Source: a virus
IMG/VR virus record: IMGVR_UViG_3300030389_003255
Location: 1 to 64,000 of that record
DNA length: 64,000 nucleotides
Direction: 5' to 3' (one strand)
In this document: positions 62,559 through 64,000 of the stretch, in pieces
Layout: every line of letters begins with the position of its first letter
How positions within the stretch are numbered: the stretch's first letter is position 1
The notes under the pieces: model-generated
Database searches by the model: none
What the model was told of the DNA's origin: nothing
What the model saw: only the letters and a program-made list of their open reading frames with translations
Position numbers and translations under genes: made by a program

Positions 62559-63062
62559 TTAATACCTCTTTAAAATTAAATGCCAAGACTTTTCTATCTT
62601 GTCAGCCGGTTTGATTCCCCAAGCCGCACCCTTTTCTTCAGCATAATCCGTTATTTTTTTAATTATATTTTTAGGAATAGAATTTAACAGGTTAGGTTCT
62701 ATATTTGTTATTTGCCAACCTGTTTTTTCATTAGCCGCTATCCAACTTGGCGCATTAACAAATGTAGCAAGTAGGGGCTTATTGGGTATGACTTCAGCAC
62801 GAAAAGGAACTAGGTCACTCATATGTCCTCTAGGAGAACCTTGAATAGATTGAGTTCCCCCGACTATTACATAATCGGGATGCTCTGTCCAGCCAGTAGT
62901 AGAGATTGTTTTATCATTATCATCAACTCTAATAATCCATTTATTTAAATCATAAAAAGAGGGAGGAGAGCCTGCTCTAACATAAGGTTCATTTGGATTA
63001 TCAGTATTCCATCTTTCCTTCATCTCCTCGAAAGAAAAAATCTCATCCAAAACTTTCGGCAT
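62559..63062 (-). CDS. hypothetical protein upstream of terminase
   Basis: The start is ATG 63,062 after AGGGATAA. The 167-residue product is mixed alpha/beta and unrecognised. It ends one base before the terminase gene, so it may be part of the packaging operon. Confidence 0.55.
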   Translation of the reverse strand: MPKVLDEIFSFEEMKERWNTDNPNEPYVRAGSPPSFYDLNKWIIRVDDNDKTISTTGWTEHPDYVIVGGTQSIQGSPRGHMSDLVPFRAEVIPNKPLLATFVNAPSWIAANEKTGWQITNIEPNLLNSIPKNIIKKITDYAEEKGAAWGIKPADKIEKSWHLILKRY

Positions 63063-63070
63063 AATTATCC

Positions 63071-64000
63071 CTACCAAACTCTTTGTCTAAATCTAGCCTT
63101 GATTAAATACACATGGTCAGTAGTTATGCCATAGTCTCTACCTATAGATTCATGAGAATCAATTGATTTAACAATGTTCTCTACTTCCATATGACTCAAA
63201 TCCAAGTTTTCTTCTTTGTGCATTTTTTCTATTACCAAATCTATGTTATCAAAAGTCAATGGTAAGAATCCATACACGGTTTCTTTTCCTAAAGATTTTC
63301 TTATAACATCGTGCGCTTTCAATAATTTTTTATTAACCATTTTACCGATAGTTAAAGGAGAATCTTTCTTAACACTATCTCTTAATAGTTGTATTAGTTC
63401 AAAGTAGGCTTCTCTTTTATCTCCTTCATCTTGGCCGCCTCCAGCAAACAGACTTTGTTTCTCCTCTAGTGTATTAATAAAATCTAACTTAAATGAAGAA
63501 CTACCCGTTTTTGTTTCGTTAGCCCTATCTTCTATCGTTTTTCCTTTTATCTTCCTATCCTTTTTAGAAAAGTCTTGTGTTTCATCCATTATATTAAACA
63601 ATAAAAGTGAAATAAAACCAAAGGCATCATTATCTTCTACTCCAAATTTCTTCAGAGAGGTTGCGGCTCTTTTGCCTGAAGCAATAAGTTGGTCATTTAC
63701 ATTAGTGTCAATGTCTTGGTAGTCTCTTAGATAATCTATAATGTTTCTAAAATCTACTGAACTTATATTTCTAAATCTCCTACTTCCCCTAAAAAACGGA
63801 CTAGTAATCCCAGTCTTATTACCTAGTAACTTATTTATTTCCTTAACTACCTTTCCGCCAACAGCATTGTAGAAAGAGGGGACAGAAACAGGTAACATAC
63901 CTCTATTCATAGGCTCGTAGTAATATTCCTCAGCAGACTTAAAGAACTTTTTAAGAACTCTTTTTGCCTCGGCTTCGTCAAAGGTTTCATTGAATTTAGG
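63071..64000 (-). CDS. hypothetical protein cut by the right window edge
   Basis: The frame runs open from the window edge to its stop at 63,071; the first ATG inside is at 63,910 but 30 in-frame codons precede it without a stop. The visible part is charged and helical, ending in a helix-turn-helix-like D-S-H-E-S-I-G-R-D-Y-G region. That end could bind DNA and act as a small terminase or regulator, but this is guesswork. Confidence 0.6.
   Translation of the reverse strand, partial: PKFNETFDEAEAKRVLKKFFKSAEEYYYEPMNRGMLPVSVPSFYNAVGGKVVKEINKLLGNKTGITSPFFRGSRRFRNISSVDFRNIIDYLRDYQDIDTNVNDQLIASGKRAATSLKKFGVEDNDAFGFISLLLFNIMDETQDFSKKDRKIKGKTIEDRANETKTGSSSFKLDFINTLEEKQSLFAGGGQDEGDKREAYFELIQLLRDSVKKDSPLTIGKMVNKKLLKAHDVIRKSLGKETVYGFLPLTFDNIDLVIEKMHKEENLDLSHMEVENIVKSIDSHESIGRDYGITTDHVYLIKARFRQRVW

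Noticed and set aside
1-64000. Complete genome with defined ends
   Set aside because: Both edges cut open reading frames, and no terminal repeat or origin-like structure was recognised.
1-64000. tRNA, rRNA or insertion sequences
   Set aside because: No cloverleaf-like segment, conserved rRNA sequence or transposase motif was noticed. Tiny or divergent tRNAs cannot be excluded without a dedicated scan.

Overview
The window is an AT-rich piece of a tailed double-stranded DNA virus (class Caudoviricetes) that very probably infects an archaeon. The replication genes are of archaeal/eukaryotic type: family B DNA polymerase, PCNA clamp, RFC clamp loader, fused PriS/PriL-like primase, LIG1-type ATP-dependent ligase, Cas4-like and XPF-like nucleases. 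The virion genes are of tailed-virus type: HK97-like capsid protein, protease-scaffold, portal, terminase, tail tube and tape measure. From memory, this gene set on two opposing blocks resembles the magroviruses of marine Group II Euryarchaeota. That placement is inference; no database search was done. Both window ends lie inside open reading frames, so this is part of a longer or circular genome.

Positions 1-21,923 hold rightward genes, packed with 1-15 base overlaps. They begin with a cut E1/ThiF-like enzyme and a JAB metalloprotease, followed by a GroES-like and GroEL-like chaperonin pair. Next come DNA ligase, a P-loop protein ending in a PCNA-interaction box, RFC small subunit, a probable ssDNA-binding protein, a Sak4/RecA-like ATPase, PCNA, DNA polymerase B split into two genes, Cas4-like nuclease, primase, XPF-like nuclease, a replicative ATPase and a DEDD exonuclease, with many tiny zinc-ribbon and membrane proteins between them. 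The block ends at a strong hairpin plus T-tract near 21,916-21,960.

Positions 22,013-64,000 hold leftward genes. Read in transcription order (from the right end) they are: an unknown cut gene, an unknown gene, TerL, a LAGLIDADG-containing protein, a cassette of small basic proteins, the portal, coiled-coil proteins, a second large DNA ligase, the protease-scaffold, the major capsid protein, minor head proteins, membrane proteins with a small GTPase, connector and tail-completion proteins, tail tube, tail chaperones with a -1 slippery site, tape measure, a 2036-residue tail hub protein, tail fibres, a methyltransferase and a tiny membrane protein.

The most unusual structure is in the leftward block. 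About nine small, mostly basic proteins between 52.0 and 59.6 kb carry the same short tag, approximately W-x-(D/S/N)-(I/V)-(L/I)-K, usually right after the start codon. Two other proteins, one of them the protease-scaffold, end in a related motif W-S-E-I-H-K-M-V. I infer a capsid-targeting or coat-binding signal that loads DNA-binding proteins and at least one enzyme (a PAP2 phosphatase) into the head. Other points of interest are a Ras/Arf-like GTPase with membrane partners inside the head module, the polymerase split exactly before motif C by five small genes, and the E1/JAB pair beside a group I chaperonin system.
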